In this document: positions 9,884 to 19,311 of the stretch, piece after piece | How positions within the stretch are numbered: the first letter of the stretch is position 1 | How the letters are laid out: every line of letters starts with the position of its first letter | From: Microbispora corallina | GTDB taxonomy: Bacteria; Actinomycetota; Actinomycetes; Streptosporangiales; Streptosporangiaceae | Reading direction: 5' to 3' | Assembly (NCBI RefSeq): GCF_016863035.1 | Contig: NZ_BOOC01000034.1 | Coordinates: forward strand, 62,001-126,000 | DNA length: 64,000 bases | Position numbers and translations under genes: made by a program | The notes under the pieces: generated by a model | What the model saw: only the letters and a program-made list of their open reading frames with translations | Told to the model about the DNA's origin: nothing | The model's database searches: none

Positions 9884-10642
9884 TCAGGCCCGGCGGATCG
9901 GGATGAACGTCGGGCGGGGCTCCTCCGTCAGGAACGCGGCCACGATCCGCGTGCACAGCTCGGGCTTCTCGTGCAGGAGCACGTGCGAGGTCCCCGGGAC
10001 GACGGCGAGCTCCGCGCCGGGCACGCCCCGATAGAGCGCGAGGGTGTGCTCCAGGTGGACCATGTCGTCGTCGGCCGCCACGACGAGCGTCCGCGCGGTC
10101 ACCGACGGCAGGTCCTCCTCTGTCAGCGGCGGCGGCTCAGTCGCGGCCGCCTCGACGATCTTGCCGACCACCACGGGGAAGTGGTCCCGGCCGTCCGGGG
10201 AGACCTCGGCGTACGCGGCCACGACCTGTTCGGGCATCTGGGCGCCGGCGGTGGGGGTGAAGATCCAGCTCTCCCGGGTGATGCCGCAGCTGATCAGGAC
10301 CAGGCGGCGCACGAGGTCGGGGCGGCGCAGGGCGACCAGCAGGGCGACGGTCGCGCCGATGCTGTAGCCCGCGAGGTGCGCGGGGCCCCCGACGGCCTTG
10401 TCGATGAACGCGGCCGTGTCCTCGGCCATCAGGTCGAGCGTGATCGGCCCCTCGACGTCGGGGGTGTGGCCGTGGCCGCGCCGTTCGGGGGTGAACACCG
10501 TGAACCGGCCGGCCAGCGTGGCGAGGTTGCCGGCGAAGTCGCGCGCGTCGCTGAACCCGCCGTGCAGCAGCACCAGGGGCTCCCCGGCGCCCTGCCGGTC
10601 GTACCAGGTCCGCACGCCGTTGACCTCGATGTGGTCCGCCAT
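9884..10642 (-). CDS. alpha/beta hydrolase
   Basis: The 252-residue protein has the alpha/beta-hydrolase fold: LVLLHGGFSDARDF (HGG oxyanion), FTPERRGHGHTPD, nucleophile elbow LAGYSIGATVAL with Ser94, acid region LVVAADDDMVHLEHT and catalytic His in VPGTSHVLLHEKPEL. It is third in a minus-strand series after the STAS and sigma-factor genes, 76 bp downstream of the sigma stop. It may therefore be cotranscribed with them or be the sigma factor's target. The substrate is unknown. The start has GAGAGGA about 8 bases upstream. Confidence 0.85.
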   Translation of the reverse strand: MADHIEVNGVRTWYDRQGAGEPLVLLHGGFSDARDFAGNLATLAGRFTVFTPERRGHGHTPDVEGPITLDLMAEDTAAFIDKAVGGPAHLAGYSIGATVALLVALRRPDLVRRLVLISCGITRESWIFTPTAGAQMPEQVVAAYAEVSPDGRDHFPVVVGKIVEAAATEPPPLTEEDLPSVTARTLVVAADDDMVHLEHTLALYRGVPGAELAVVPGTSHVLLHEKPELCTRIVAAFLTEEPRPTFIPIRRA

Positions 10643-10718
10643 GATCGTGTCCTCTCGTCTCGTGTCGTCTGCCGGGAGGTGATACGACGCGGGCGGCCGG
10701 AACTCATCCCAGCCCTGG

Positions 10719-11690
10719 TCAGGGCGACGGCGGCAGCCCGAAGAGGGGGAACAGGCGCGGGCCGTCGAGGTAGGAGGTCAGGCCGGCCACCCGCCCCTCG
10801 CGGACCTCCAGCACCACGAGCGCGAACGGCCGATGCCCGCCGTCGCCGTCCGGCAGGTAGTGCCCGAACGCCGGCATGCCGTTGGCCGCCGTGGGCACGA
10901 GCCGCGACCCCGCGCACGGGCCCGCGGAGTGGACCAGGGCGGCGCGGATGTCCGCCCGGCCCGACAGCCACCAGGCGAACGGCGGCATGGACATGGTGGC
11001 GTCCTCGTGCAGGAGGGCGACCAGGGCCTCGACGTCGTACCGCTCGAACGCCTCGACGTAGCGGGCGAGCAGGCGCCGCTGCCCCTCGTCCAGCGGCCGG
11101 TACGGCTCGGCCCCCGGCTCCCCCGCCGGCTCCCCCGCTGCGGCCATCGCCGCGCGGGCCCGCTGGAGGCCGCTGTTGACCGAGGCCACGGTCGCGCCGA
11201 GGAGCCCGGCCACCTCGGCGGCCCGCCAGCACAGCACGTCGCGCAGGATGAGCACGGCCCGCTGGCGGGGCGGCAGGTGCTGGAGGGCGGCCACGAACGC
11301 CAGCGCCACGGTCTCCCGGGTGACGGCGATCTCGGCCGGGTCGCCGCCCTCCGGCAGGACGCGGCCGTCGGGGACCGGCAGCACCCACGCGCCGTCCGGC
11401 AGGGGCGCGCCGATGTCGGGCCCCGGCGCGGAGGCGGGGCCGAGGTCCACGGCCCGGGCCCGCCTACGGGCGCCCTTCAGCATGTCGAGGCAGATGCCGG
11501 TGGCGATGCGGTACAGCCAGGTCCGGGCCGAGCCCCGGCTCTCGTCGTACCGGTCGAGGACGCGCCAGGCCCTCAGGAACGTCTCCTGGACCGCGTCCTC
11601 CGCCTCGAACGGCGAGCCGAGCATGCGGTAGCAGTAGCCGGTCAGCTCTCCCCGGTGCCGTTCGGCCAGCGTGGTGAGGTCCGGCCTCAC
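10719..11690 (-). CDS. ECF sigma factor with C-terminal SnoaL-like domain (SigG/SigJ-like)
   Basis: The 323-residue sigma-70-family protein has region 2 at about 10-75 (YCYRMLGSPFEAEDAVQETFLRAWR) and region 4 at about 130-180 (LPPRQRAVLILRDVLCWRAAEVAGLL). After a linker, an NTF2/SnoaL-like domain spans 205-320 (RYVEAFERYDVEALVALLHEDATMSMPPF). The C-terminal extension is typical of SigG/SigJ-type actinobacterial ECF factors, where it modulates activity in place of a classical anti-sigma factor. GTG 11690 overlaps the STAS stop (GTGA), indicating translational coupling. That is noteworthy because STAS proteins usually control SigB/SigF-type sigma factors. The hydrolase downstream may be in the same operon. 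Confidence 0.9.
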   Translation of the reverse strand: MRPDLTTLAERHRGELTGYCYRMLGSPFEAEDAVQETFLRAWRVLDRYDESRGSARTWLYRIATGICLDMLKGARRRARAVDLGPASAPGPDIGAPLPDGAWVLPVPDGRVLPEGGDPAEIAVTRETVALAFVAALQHLPPRQRAVLILRDVLCWRAAEVAGLLGATVASVNSGLQRARAAMAAAGEPAGEPGAEPYRPLDEGQRRLLARYVEAFERYDVEALVALLHEDATMSMPPFAWWLSGRADIRAALVHSAGPCAGSRLVPTAANGMPAFGHYLPDGDGGHRPFALVVLEVREGRVAGLTSYLDGPRLFPLFGLPPSP

Positions 11691-12043
11691 GCGGTGAGGG
11701 CGGCCACGGCCGCCTCCGGGGTGTCGAAGACGGTGAACAGCCGGTCGAGCCCGACGATGCTCAGCATTCGGGTGAGTTTGTCGTCGGGGCCGGTCAGGAC
11801 GAGCGGGGTGCCGCTGCTCCGGGTGTGGTGATAGGCCCGCACCAGCATCGTGAGGCCGGTGGAGTCGCAGTACGTCACCCCGGACAGATCGATCACGACG
11901 CCGGGGCCGCGGCTCTCGGGCAGGTCCTCGATCGCCCGCCGGAAGGAGCCCGCCGTGTGGAAGTCGAGATCCCCCGCCACGTGGAGCAGGACGAGTCCCG
12001 CCTCGTGGGGATGGGTCGTGACGGTCAGCGGCGTGTCGGGCAC
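11687..12043 (-). CDS. STAS-domain anti-sigma factor antagonist
   Basis: The 118-residue protein is a single STAS domain: beta strand LVLLHVAGDLDFHTAG, VVIDLSGVTYCDSTGLTMLVRAYHH with the phosphorylatable Ser61 in the DSTG loop, and the closing helix LTRMLSIVGLDRLF. This is the SpoIIAA/RsbV fold; dephospho-STAS proteins bind anti-sigma kinases and free a sigma factor. It starts with GTG 12043 (GGAG upstream) and is coupled to the sigma gene by GTGA. The divergent 12239 gene supplies both a PP2C phosphatase and an RsbW-like kinase domain, the natural enzymes acting on Ser61. Confidence 0.92.
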   Translation of the reverse strand: MPDTPLTVTTHPHEAGLVLLHVAGDLDFHTAGSFRRAIEDLPESRGPGVVIDLSGVTYCDSTGLTMLVRAYHHTRSSGTPLVLTGPDDKLTRMLSIVGLDRLFTVFDTPEAAVAALTA

Positions 12044-12238
12044 CGGAAGCTCCTGCTCGCGGGTGTCGTCGGTGACTCCCCATCTGGACGGACGGAACGG
12101 CGACCGCCCTGACAGGGGTCGCGCGGCCTTATCCTACGAAACGCCGCAGCCCCGGCGGTCCCCGGGCGGAGGGCCGGGCCGCGGCGGCGTCCGTGATCCG
12201 CCCGGGTCGGGGACGTCCGGACCAGGGAGGACGAGCGG

Positions 12239-15200
12239 ATGAGCGATGCCGGGCGGAGCGGGCCACGGGACCTGATCTTCCCCGGTGCCAGCGAGATGGC
12301 CCGGCGCATGCGGGAGTTCGCCTGGGAGGACACCCCTATGGGCGATCCCGCGCAGTGGCCCGCGAGCCTGCGCACAGCCGCCCGGATCTGCCTCACGTCC
12401 CGCTTCCCCATGATCGTGTGGTGGGGTCCCGACCTGCGGTTCCTCTACAACGACGCGTACCTGCCCCTGCTCGGCACCAAGCACCCGGCCCTCGCCAAGC
12501 CGGGCGAGCACGTGTGGACGGAGATCTGGCACATCATCGGGCCCATGCTGGAGTCGGTGACGGCCTCGGGCGAGGCCACCTGGTCGGAGGACCTCCTCCT
12601 GCCGATGAACCGGCACGGCTACTGGGAGGAGACGTACTGGACCTACTCCTACAGCCCCCTCCACGACGACGACGGCACCGTACGCGGGGTCTTCACGGCC
12701 GTCAGCGACACCACCGAACGGGTCATCGCGGGGCGGCGGCTCGCGGCCCTGCAGGACCTGGGCGCGCAGGCCGGCATCGGGCGGAGCGTCGAGGAGGCCT
12801 GCCATCTGGTCGCGGGGGCGCTGGAGCGCGCCGCGCGCGACGTGCCGTACGCGGCCGTCTACCTGCGCCGGCCCGACGGCGCGGGCCTCGACCTGGCCGC
12901 CACCAGCCCGCGCGGCGCCGGGGCCCTGGACGGCTGGCCGCTGGAGGAGGCGCTGGCCACGGGCCGGCCCGTCGCCGTCGACGACGTGATGGAGCGGTTC
13001 GGCGAGCTGCCGTCGGGCGGCTGGCAGACGCCGCCCACGCAGGCGGTGGTGCTGCCGCTGCCGGGCGAGACCGGATCCGCGCCGGCCGGCGTGATCGTGC
13101 TGGCCGCCAGCGCGGGGCGGGCGCTCGACGAGGCGTACCGGACGTTCCTCGACCTGGTGGCCCGGCAGACCGCGGCCCTCGTCAACGGGGCGGTGGCCTA
13201 CCGCGCCCAGCAGCGGCGGGCGGAGGAGCTGGCCGAGCTCGACCGGGCCAAGACGGCGTTCTTCTCCAACATCAGCCACGAGTTCCGCACGCCGCTGACG
13301 CTGATCATGGGACCCCTGGAGGAGCTGCGGGCTCAGCTCCCCGCCGGCGGGGGACGGGCCCGCGAGGAGCTCGACGTCATCCACCGCAACGGGCTGCGGC
13401 TGGGCAAGCTGGTCAACACCCTGCTGGACTTCTCCCGCATCGAGGCGGGCCGGATGCAGGCCGGATTCGAGCCCGTCGACCTGTCCGCGTTCACGGCCGA
13501 GCTGGCCGGCGTGTTCCGCGCCGCCGTCGAGAAGGCCGGGCTCACCTTCGAGGTCGACTGCCCGCCGCTGCCGGAGCCGGTGTACGTCGACCCCGGCATG
13601 TGGGAGAAGGTCGTCCTCAACCTGCTGAGCAACGCGCTGAAGTTCACCTTCGAGGGCGCGATCCGCGTCGAGGTGCGGCCCGGCGACGGCGAGGCGGTGG
13701 TGCGGGTCTCCGACACCGGCATCGGGGTGCCGGGCAGGGAGATGCCCCGGCTGTTCGAGCGGTTCCACCGCATCGAGAACGCGCGATCGCGGTCCAACGA
13801 GGGCAGCGGCATCGGCCTGGCCCTGGTGCGGGAGCTGTTGGCGCTGCACGGCGGCACGATCACGGCCGACAGCGCCGAGGGCAGGGGGACCGTCTTCACC
13901 CTGCGGGTGCCGTACGGGCACGGTCACCTGCCGGCCGGGAGCACGGCCCCGGCGGCCGGCGGGGGCGCGGCCGTGTCGGCGACCGCGACCCCGTTCGTCC
14001 AGGAGGCGCTGGGCTGGCTGCCGGGCACCCCCGGCGACCAGGAGGATCAGATCGGCGAGGTCTCCGCGCCGTTCGACGGCGGGCGCCGGGCGCGGGTGCT
14101 GGTCGCCGACGACAACGCGGACATGCGGGAGTACCTGCGGCGCCTGCTCCAGCCGCGCTACGACGTCGACACCGTGACCGACGGCGAGGCCGCGCTGGAG
14201 GCCGTCCGCGCCGCCCCGCCGGACCTGGTGGTCACCGACGTGATGATGCCCCGGCTGGACGGCCTCCAGCTCGTCGCCGCGCTGCGGGGCGACCCGCGCA
14301 CCGCGGGCATCCCCGTGCTGCTGCTGTCGGCCCGCGCCGGTCAGGAGGCCTCGATCGAGGGACTGGAGGCGGGAGCCGACGACTACCTGGTCAAGCCGTT
14401 CTCGGCGGCCGACCTGCTGGCCCGGGTCCGGGCCAACATCGAGCTGGCCCGCCTGCGCAGCCACCAGGCGGGCTGGCGCGCGGCCCTGATCGACGCGATG
14501 CAGGAGGCGTTCTTCGTCTGCGACGCGGCGGGAACGGTCCTGGAGACCAACGCGGCCTTCGCCGACATCCTGGGGTACGGCCCGGAGGGCCTTCCCTACG
14601 CCCCGCCCTACCCCTGGTGGCCCTCGGAGACCGACGACCCCGAGGGCCACCGCCAGGTGGGCGAGGCGTACGGGCTGCTGGTGGGCCGTCCGCGGGGCAG
14701 CATCATGACTCCCGTCCGGCACCGGGACGGACGCCGGATCTGGGTGGCCGCCACCTTCAACCAGGTGGAGGACCCCGGCAGCGGGCGACGCGTGATCGTC
14801 GGCACGCTGCGCGACGTGACGGCCGAGCGGTTCACGGCGCAGCGGGAGGCCGCCCTCGCCGCCCTGGGGGTGCGCCTGTCCCGGGCCGACAGCCTGCCGG
14901 AGGCCCTGCGGGCCGCGGTCGACGAGCTGCGGGAGATCTGGCAGGCCCGCCGCGTGCTCGCCGCGATGTGGGACGGCGCCCGGGAGCCGCTGGTGACCTC
15001 CGCGGCCGCGGAAGGGGTCCGGGCCGAGCCGGACCCCGCGCTGATGACCGCCATGGAGCGCCTGCGCGGCGGCACCGCGTTGCAGCCCGTCGTCACCGGC
15101 GACCCCGCCGGGCCCGGCATCGCCCTCGACCACCCGGCCGGCCCGCTCGTGCTGTGGATCGAGCCCGCCCGGGCGCGCCCGCTCGTCGCGGAGGACCACA

Positions 15201-16345
15201 CGCTGCTCGCCGTGCTCGCCGGGCACCTCGGCCAGGCGCTGCACCGCATCCACACCTTCGAGCAGCAGCGGGAGACGGCGCTGGCGCTGCAGCGCGCGAT
15301 CCTCGGGCCCGCGGAGCTGCCGCCCGGCTTCGCCGTCCGCTACGAGCCGGCCGCGCGACCGCTGGAGGTCGGCGGCGACTGGTACGACACCGTGGAGCTG
15401 CCCGACGGCCGGATCGGCATCGTCGTGGGCGACTGCGTCGGCCGCGGGCTTCAGGCGGCCACGGTGATGGGGCAGCTGCGCAGCGCCTGCCGCGCGCTAC
15501 TGCTGTCGTCGGGCCCCGCGCAGGCGCTCATGACGCTCGACCGGTTCGCCCGCATGATCCCGGGAGCCCTGTGCGCCACGGTCTTCTGCGGGATCCTCGA
15601 CCCGGAGACCGGCCGGCTCACCTACAGCAGCGCCGGCCATCCGCCGGGCATCCTGACCCGTCCGGACGGGTCGACGCAGCTGCTCGACCGGGCCCGGTCG
15701 ATGCCGCTCGCCGTCCGCCGGGAGGAGGACCGGCCCGAGGCCACCTGCCTGCTGCCGGCCACCGGCACACTGCTGCTGTACACCGACGGCCTGGTGGAAC
15801 GGCGCCGCCGGCCCATCGACGCCGGGATCGGCCAGGCGGCCGACGCGGCCCGCCAGGGACTGAACGACTCCCTGGAGTCCCTGGCCAACCGGATCATGAA
15901 GGGCCTGGAGCCGCCCGAGGGGTACGACGACGACGTCGCGCTGCTGCTGTACCGCCACCCCCGCCCGCTGGAGGTGACGTTCCCCGCCGACTCCGCGCAG
16001 CTCGCGCCCGTGCGCACCGCGCTGCGCCGCTGGCTCGACCAGCTCGGCATCACCCCCCGGCTGCTCGGGGACATCCTGGTCGCCGCCGGGGAGGCGTGCG
16101 CGAACGCGATCGAGCACGGCCACCGGGACACGCCGGGGCAGCGGGTGCGGCTGGTCGCCTTCGCCACCGCGGACGAGATCCACCTGGCCGTCGCCGACAC
16201 CGGCCGGTGGCGGACGCCGCGGCCGCGCGGGGACGACTACCGCGGGCGGGGCCTGGCCCTCATGCGGGCGCTCATGGCCCACGTCTCCGTCGAAACAGGC
16301 GACGCGGGGACCACCATCACCATGCGGACGGAAATCCACCGGTGA
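12239..16345 (+). CDS. hybrid sensor kinase, receiver, PP2C phosphatase and anti-sigma kinase
   Basis: The 1368-residue soluble protein combines, in order: PAS (about 30-165), GAF (175-330), HisKA with His347 in SNISHEFRTPLT, HATPase_c (445-560, Asn465 in LLSNALKF), receiver (620-740, phospho-Asp667 in VVTDVMMPRLDG), PAS (755-870), GAF (880-1005), SpoIIE-type PP2C phosphatase (1020-1225, metal ligands Asp1047 in GGDWYD and Asp1065 in VGDCVGRG) and a C-terminal RsbW-like ATPase (1235-1368, Asn1289 in GEACANAIEHGH). It can plausibly sense, phosphorelay internally, dephosphorylate a STAS protein and rephosphorylate it or bind sigma. The divergent STAS/sigma pair is the obvious partner. AGGGAGG precedes ATG 12239. 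There is no membrane segment. Confidence 0.93.
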   Translation: MSDAGRSGPRDLIFPGASEMARRMREFAWEDTPMGDPAQWPASLRTAARICLTSRFPMIVWWGPDLRFLYNDAYLPLLGTKHPALAKPGEHVWTEIWHIIGPMLESVTASGEATWSEDLLLPMNRHGYWEETYWTYSYSPLHDDDGTVRGVFTAVSDTTERVIAGRRLAALQDLGAQAGIGRSVEEACHLVAGALERAARDVPYAAVYLRRPDGAGLDLAATSPRGAGALDGWPLEEALATGRPVAVDDVMERFGELPSGGWQTPPTQAVVLPLPGETGSAPAGVIVLAASAGRALDEAYRTFLDLVARQTAALVNGAVAYRAQQRRAEELAELDRAKTAFFSNISHEFRTPLTLIMGPLEELRAQLPAGGGRAREELDVIHRNGLRLGKLVNTLLDFSRIEAGRMQAGFEPVDLSAFTAELAGVFRAAVEKAGLTFEVDCPPLPEPVYVDPGMWEKVVLNLLSNALKFTFEGAIRVEVRPGDGEAVVRVSDTGIGVPGREMPRLFERFHRIENARSRSNEGSGIGLALVRELLALHGGTITADSAEGRGTVFTLRVPYGHGHLPAGSTAPAAGGGAAVSATATPFVQEALGWLPGTPGDQEDQIGEVSAPFDGGRRARVLVADDNADMREYLRRLLQPRYDVDTVTDGEAALEAVRAAPPDLVVTDVMMPRLDGLQLVAALRGDPRTAGIPVLLLSARAGQEASIEGLEAGADDYLVKPFSAADLLARVRANIELARLRSHQAGWRAALIDAMQEAFFVCDAAGTVLETNAAFADILGYGPEGLPYAPPYPWWPSETDDPEGHRQVGEAYGLLVGRPRGSIMTPVRHRDGRRIWVAATFNQVEDPGSGRRVIVGTLRDVTAERFTAQREAALAALGVRLSRADSLPEALRAAVDELREIWQARRVLAAMWDGAREPLVTSAAAEGVRAEPDPALMTAMERLRGGTALQPVVTGDPAGPGIALDHPAGPLVLWIEPARARPLVAEDHTLLAVLAGHLGQALHRIHTFEQQRETALALQRAILGPAELPPGFAVRYEPAARPLEVGGDWYDTVELPDGRIGIVVGDCVGRGLQAATVMGQLRSACRALLLSSGPAQALMTLDRFARMIPGALCATVFCGILDPETGRLTYSSAGHPPGILTRPDGSTQLLDRARSMPLAVRREEDRPEATCLLPATGTLLLYTDGLVERRRRPIDAGIGQAADAARQGLNDSLESLANRIMKGLEPPEGYDDDVALLLYRHPRPLEVTFPADSAQLAPVRTALRRWLDQLGITPRLLGDILVAAGEACANAIEHGHRDTPGQRVRLVAFATADEIHLAVADTGRWRTPRPRGDDYRGRGLALMRALMAHVSVETGDAGTTITMRTEIHR

Positions 16346-16406
16346 GCAGGCCTCGCGAGGTATCGGAGCCGTGATCACGTGGCTGGAAATGGATTGGACG
16401 GGATGA

Positions 16407-18035
<1,629 letters not shown>

Positions 18036-18095
18036 TGTCGCCGCCAGGGCCACGCCGCGCCCGAGGGCTCACTCGCCTGCGGAGCGGCTGACCGG

Positions 18096-18728
18096 TCAGG
18101 ACGTGGGGCCGGACTGCGCCGCAGGACCGTGGACGATCTGTTCCAGACAGTCGCGGAACAGATCGTCCACGGTGCGGCCAGGCTGGAAGTACTCGGCCAC
18201 ACCGGCTATCAAGGTGGGGTACGCCGCGGCGTACGCGGCCATGTCGAAGCCGTCCAGGGCGTCGGCGTCGGGGCGGCCGGCCTGTTCCTCCAGGACGTAG
18301 CCGACGGTGAAGCGCAACACCGTCAACACGATCAGGCGAGCCTGCCGCAAGGGAATGCCCCGCCCGACCAGTGTGCTCATCGCCAGTTCGGAGATGGCGG
18401 CCATCTTGAGGGACAGCTGGGAGGCCGCGATGATCCGGGCTCCGTCCGGGTGGGCCAGCAACGCGCGCCGCAGCCGCTCGGCCAGGCCGATCAGCCAGTC
18501 CTGCCAGCACTCCTCCGGCGCGGGCGGCGCCGGCTCGGAAAACTGCTGCTCAAGAATCGCCTCGGCGATCGCGGTGACCAGCGCCGCCTTGTTGGGGATG
18601 TGCCAGTAAAGGGTGGGCGACTGCACGCCGAGCCGGGCGGCCAGTTTGCGCGTGGTCACGCCGTCGAGACCCTCGGCGTCCAGTAGCGCGACGGCCTCGG
18701 TGACGATCCGCTGCTTGTCCAGAGCCAA
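18096..18728 (-). CDS. TetR-class repressor closely resembling Tn10-type TetR
   Basis: The 210-residue repressor has DNA-binding helices TTRKLAARLGVQSPTLYWHIPNK, very close to the TTRKLAxxLGVxxPTLYWHxxNK pattern of tetracycline repressors. A TetR_C-type core follows (AILEQQF, WQDWLIGLAERLRRALLAHPDGARI). TTG 18728 is chosen because GGGAGGGAGGT precedes it and the upstream in-frame codons run through the operator palindromes. Two tetO-like palindromes lie directly upstream, shared with the divergent histidine-rich gene. It probably represses both directions and is released by a small hydrophobic ligand. No tetracycline pump or protection gene is adjacent. The last codons overlap a perfect hairpin. 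Confidence 0.9.
   Translation of the reverse strand: MALDKQRIVTEAVALLDAEGLDGVTTRKLAARLGVQSPTLYWHIPNKAALVTAIAEAILEQQFSEPAPPAPEECWQDWLIGLAERLRRALLAHPDGARIIAASQLSLKMAAISELAMSTLVGRGIPLRQARLIVLTVLRFTVGYVLEEQAGRPDADALDGFDMAAYAAAYPTLIAGVAEYFQPGRTVDDLFRDCLEQIVHGPAAQSGPTS
18126..18173. terminator. 19-bp perfect inverted repeat at the rox/TetR junction
   Basis: ACCGTGGACGATCTGTTCC (18126-18144) and its exact complement (18155-18173) flank a 10-base loop. The repeat lies inside the last codons of the TetR gene on the minus strand (encoding TVDDLF and EQIVHG) and 90 bp past the rox stop. A 19-bp perfect stem between convergent genes would work as a bidirectional terminator or transcript stabiliser. There is no U-run, so an intrinsic terminator of the E. 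coli type is not shown. Coding and hairpin overlap is unusual. Confidence 0.55.
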
Positions 18729-18750
18729 TCTTCCGGCACCTCCCTCCCGG

Positions 18751-18788
18751 ACTCTATCAATGATAGAGTTCTCTATCATTGATAGAGA
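18751..18788. promoter_or_regulatory. twin tetO-like operators
   Basis: Two 17-bp palindromes lie in tandem: CTCTATCAATGATAGAG (18752-18768) and CTCTATCATTGATAGAG (18771-18787), centres 19 bp apart. Each extends to a 19-bp palindrome. The second differs from the Tn10 tetO2 sequence as I remember it (TCCCTATCAGTGATAGAGA) at two positions. Two TetR dimers could bind side by side as at the Tn10 locus. The AT-rich sites stand out in this high-GC sequence and probably contain the divergent promoters. Confidence 0.88.
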
Positions 18789-18811
18789 CTCATGCGCCTG
18801 AGGAGGCACCG

Positions 18812-19072
18812 ATGAGACACCGGCACTCGCTCCGCGACCTGCTGCACCGGGCGACCCATCGCGTTCCCGCGATTCCCGCGCACACCGAGCGGCCGGCCGG
18901 CCACCAGGGCGAGGCCCGCCACGGCCATGGACGGGGGCACTCGCTCACGCACCACCGATCGCACCACCGTTCGCAGCACCATGGGTTCAACCACTCTCCG
19001 GCCCGTGCGCCTCGCGTCCTGGCGGCGTGGCAGACCCGGATCGCCCGCTTGTTCGGTCAAGAGCTGGGATGA
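18812..19072 (+). CDS. histidine-rich small protein of unknown function
   Basis: The 86-residue basic protein has 16 histidines, clustered in the middle (RHGHGRGHSLTHHRSHHRSQ), with amphipathic N-terminal (SLRDLLHRATHRV) and C-terminal (VLAAWQTRIARLFGQELG) helices. There is no signal peptide or membrane segment. Histidine-rich stretches often bind Ni, Zn or Cu, but no family is recognised. An excellent ribosome site (GAGGAGG, 6-7 bases before ATG 18812) and the tetO-like operators just upstream support it as the TetR target. Its stop overlaps the ATG of a truncated dehydrogenase frame (ATGA). A decayed or refashioned gene is possible. Confidence 0.6.
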   Translation: MRHRHSLRDLLHRATHRVPAIPAHTERPAGHQGEARHGHGRGHSLTHHRSHHRSQHHGFNHSPARAPRVLAAWQTRIARLFGQELG

Positions 19073-19200
19073 AGGCAGCGGTCCTGCACGAGGTCGGCGG
19101 CATCCGCCTGCCCTACGGCCTGGCGGCGTACCGACCTCAAAGGCAGGCGGCTCGTCGTGCTTCCATGACCCGCCGGCGTTCCGTCGCCGTCCCCATCTGA
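19069..19200 (+). pseudogene. N-terminal stub of a zinc-type alcohol dehydrogenase
   Basis: A 43-codon frame begins MKAAVLHEVGG, the characteristic first strand of medium-chain zinc alcohol dehydrogenases and quinone oxidoreductases. It then loses similarity after about 17 residues and stops at 19198-19200. The start is coupled by ATGA to the histidine-rich gene, so an intact dehydrogenase was probably once the second gene of this TetR-controlled operon. The break lies about 30 bp before the ECF42-like promoter of the next operon, suggesting a deletion that joined two units. Confidence 0.6.
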
Positions 19201-19228
19201 AAAAATTCCGGAGAAAAATCGGCGCCGA

Positions 19229-19255
19229 TGTCGAAGCCGGGTCCTCCCGTTCGAG
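19229..19255 (+). promoter_or_regulatory. ECF42-like promoter of the DUF998/YCII/sigma operon
   Basis: TGTCGA at 19229-19234, then 17 bp, then CGAG at 19252-19255. From memory, ECF42 sigma factors recognise a TGTCGA -35 element and a CGA/TC -10 element. The same spacing occurs in front of all YCII units in this window. The position, about 55 bp before the DUF998 start, suits a promoter. Confidence 0.6.
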
Positions 19256-19311
19256 GCCGTAGTGGAGGGCCGGCCCGGAGCCGGTCCCCGGACTCGGAAG
19301 GAGAACGGGCG

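Noticed and set aside
12134-15253. Open frame of about 1040 codons antisense to the hybrid kinase gene
   Set aside because: High GC leaves the antisense frame open by chance. The protein is low-complexity Gly/Arg/Pro/His with no domain, while the opposite strand encodes a complete multi-domain protein.
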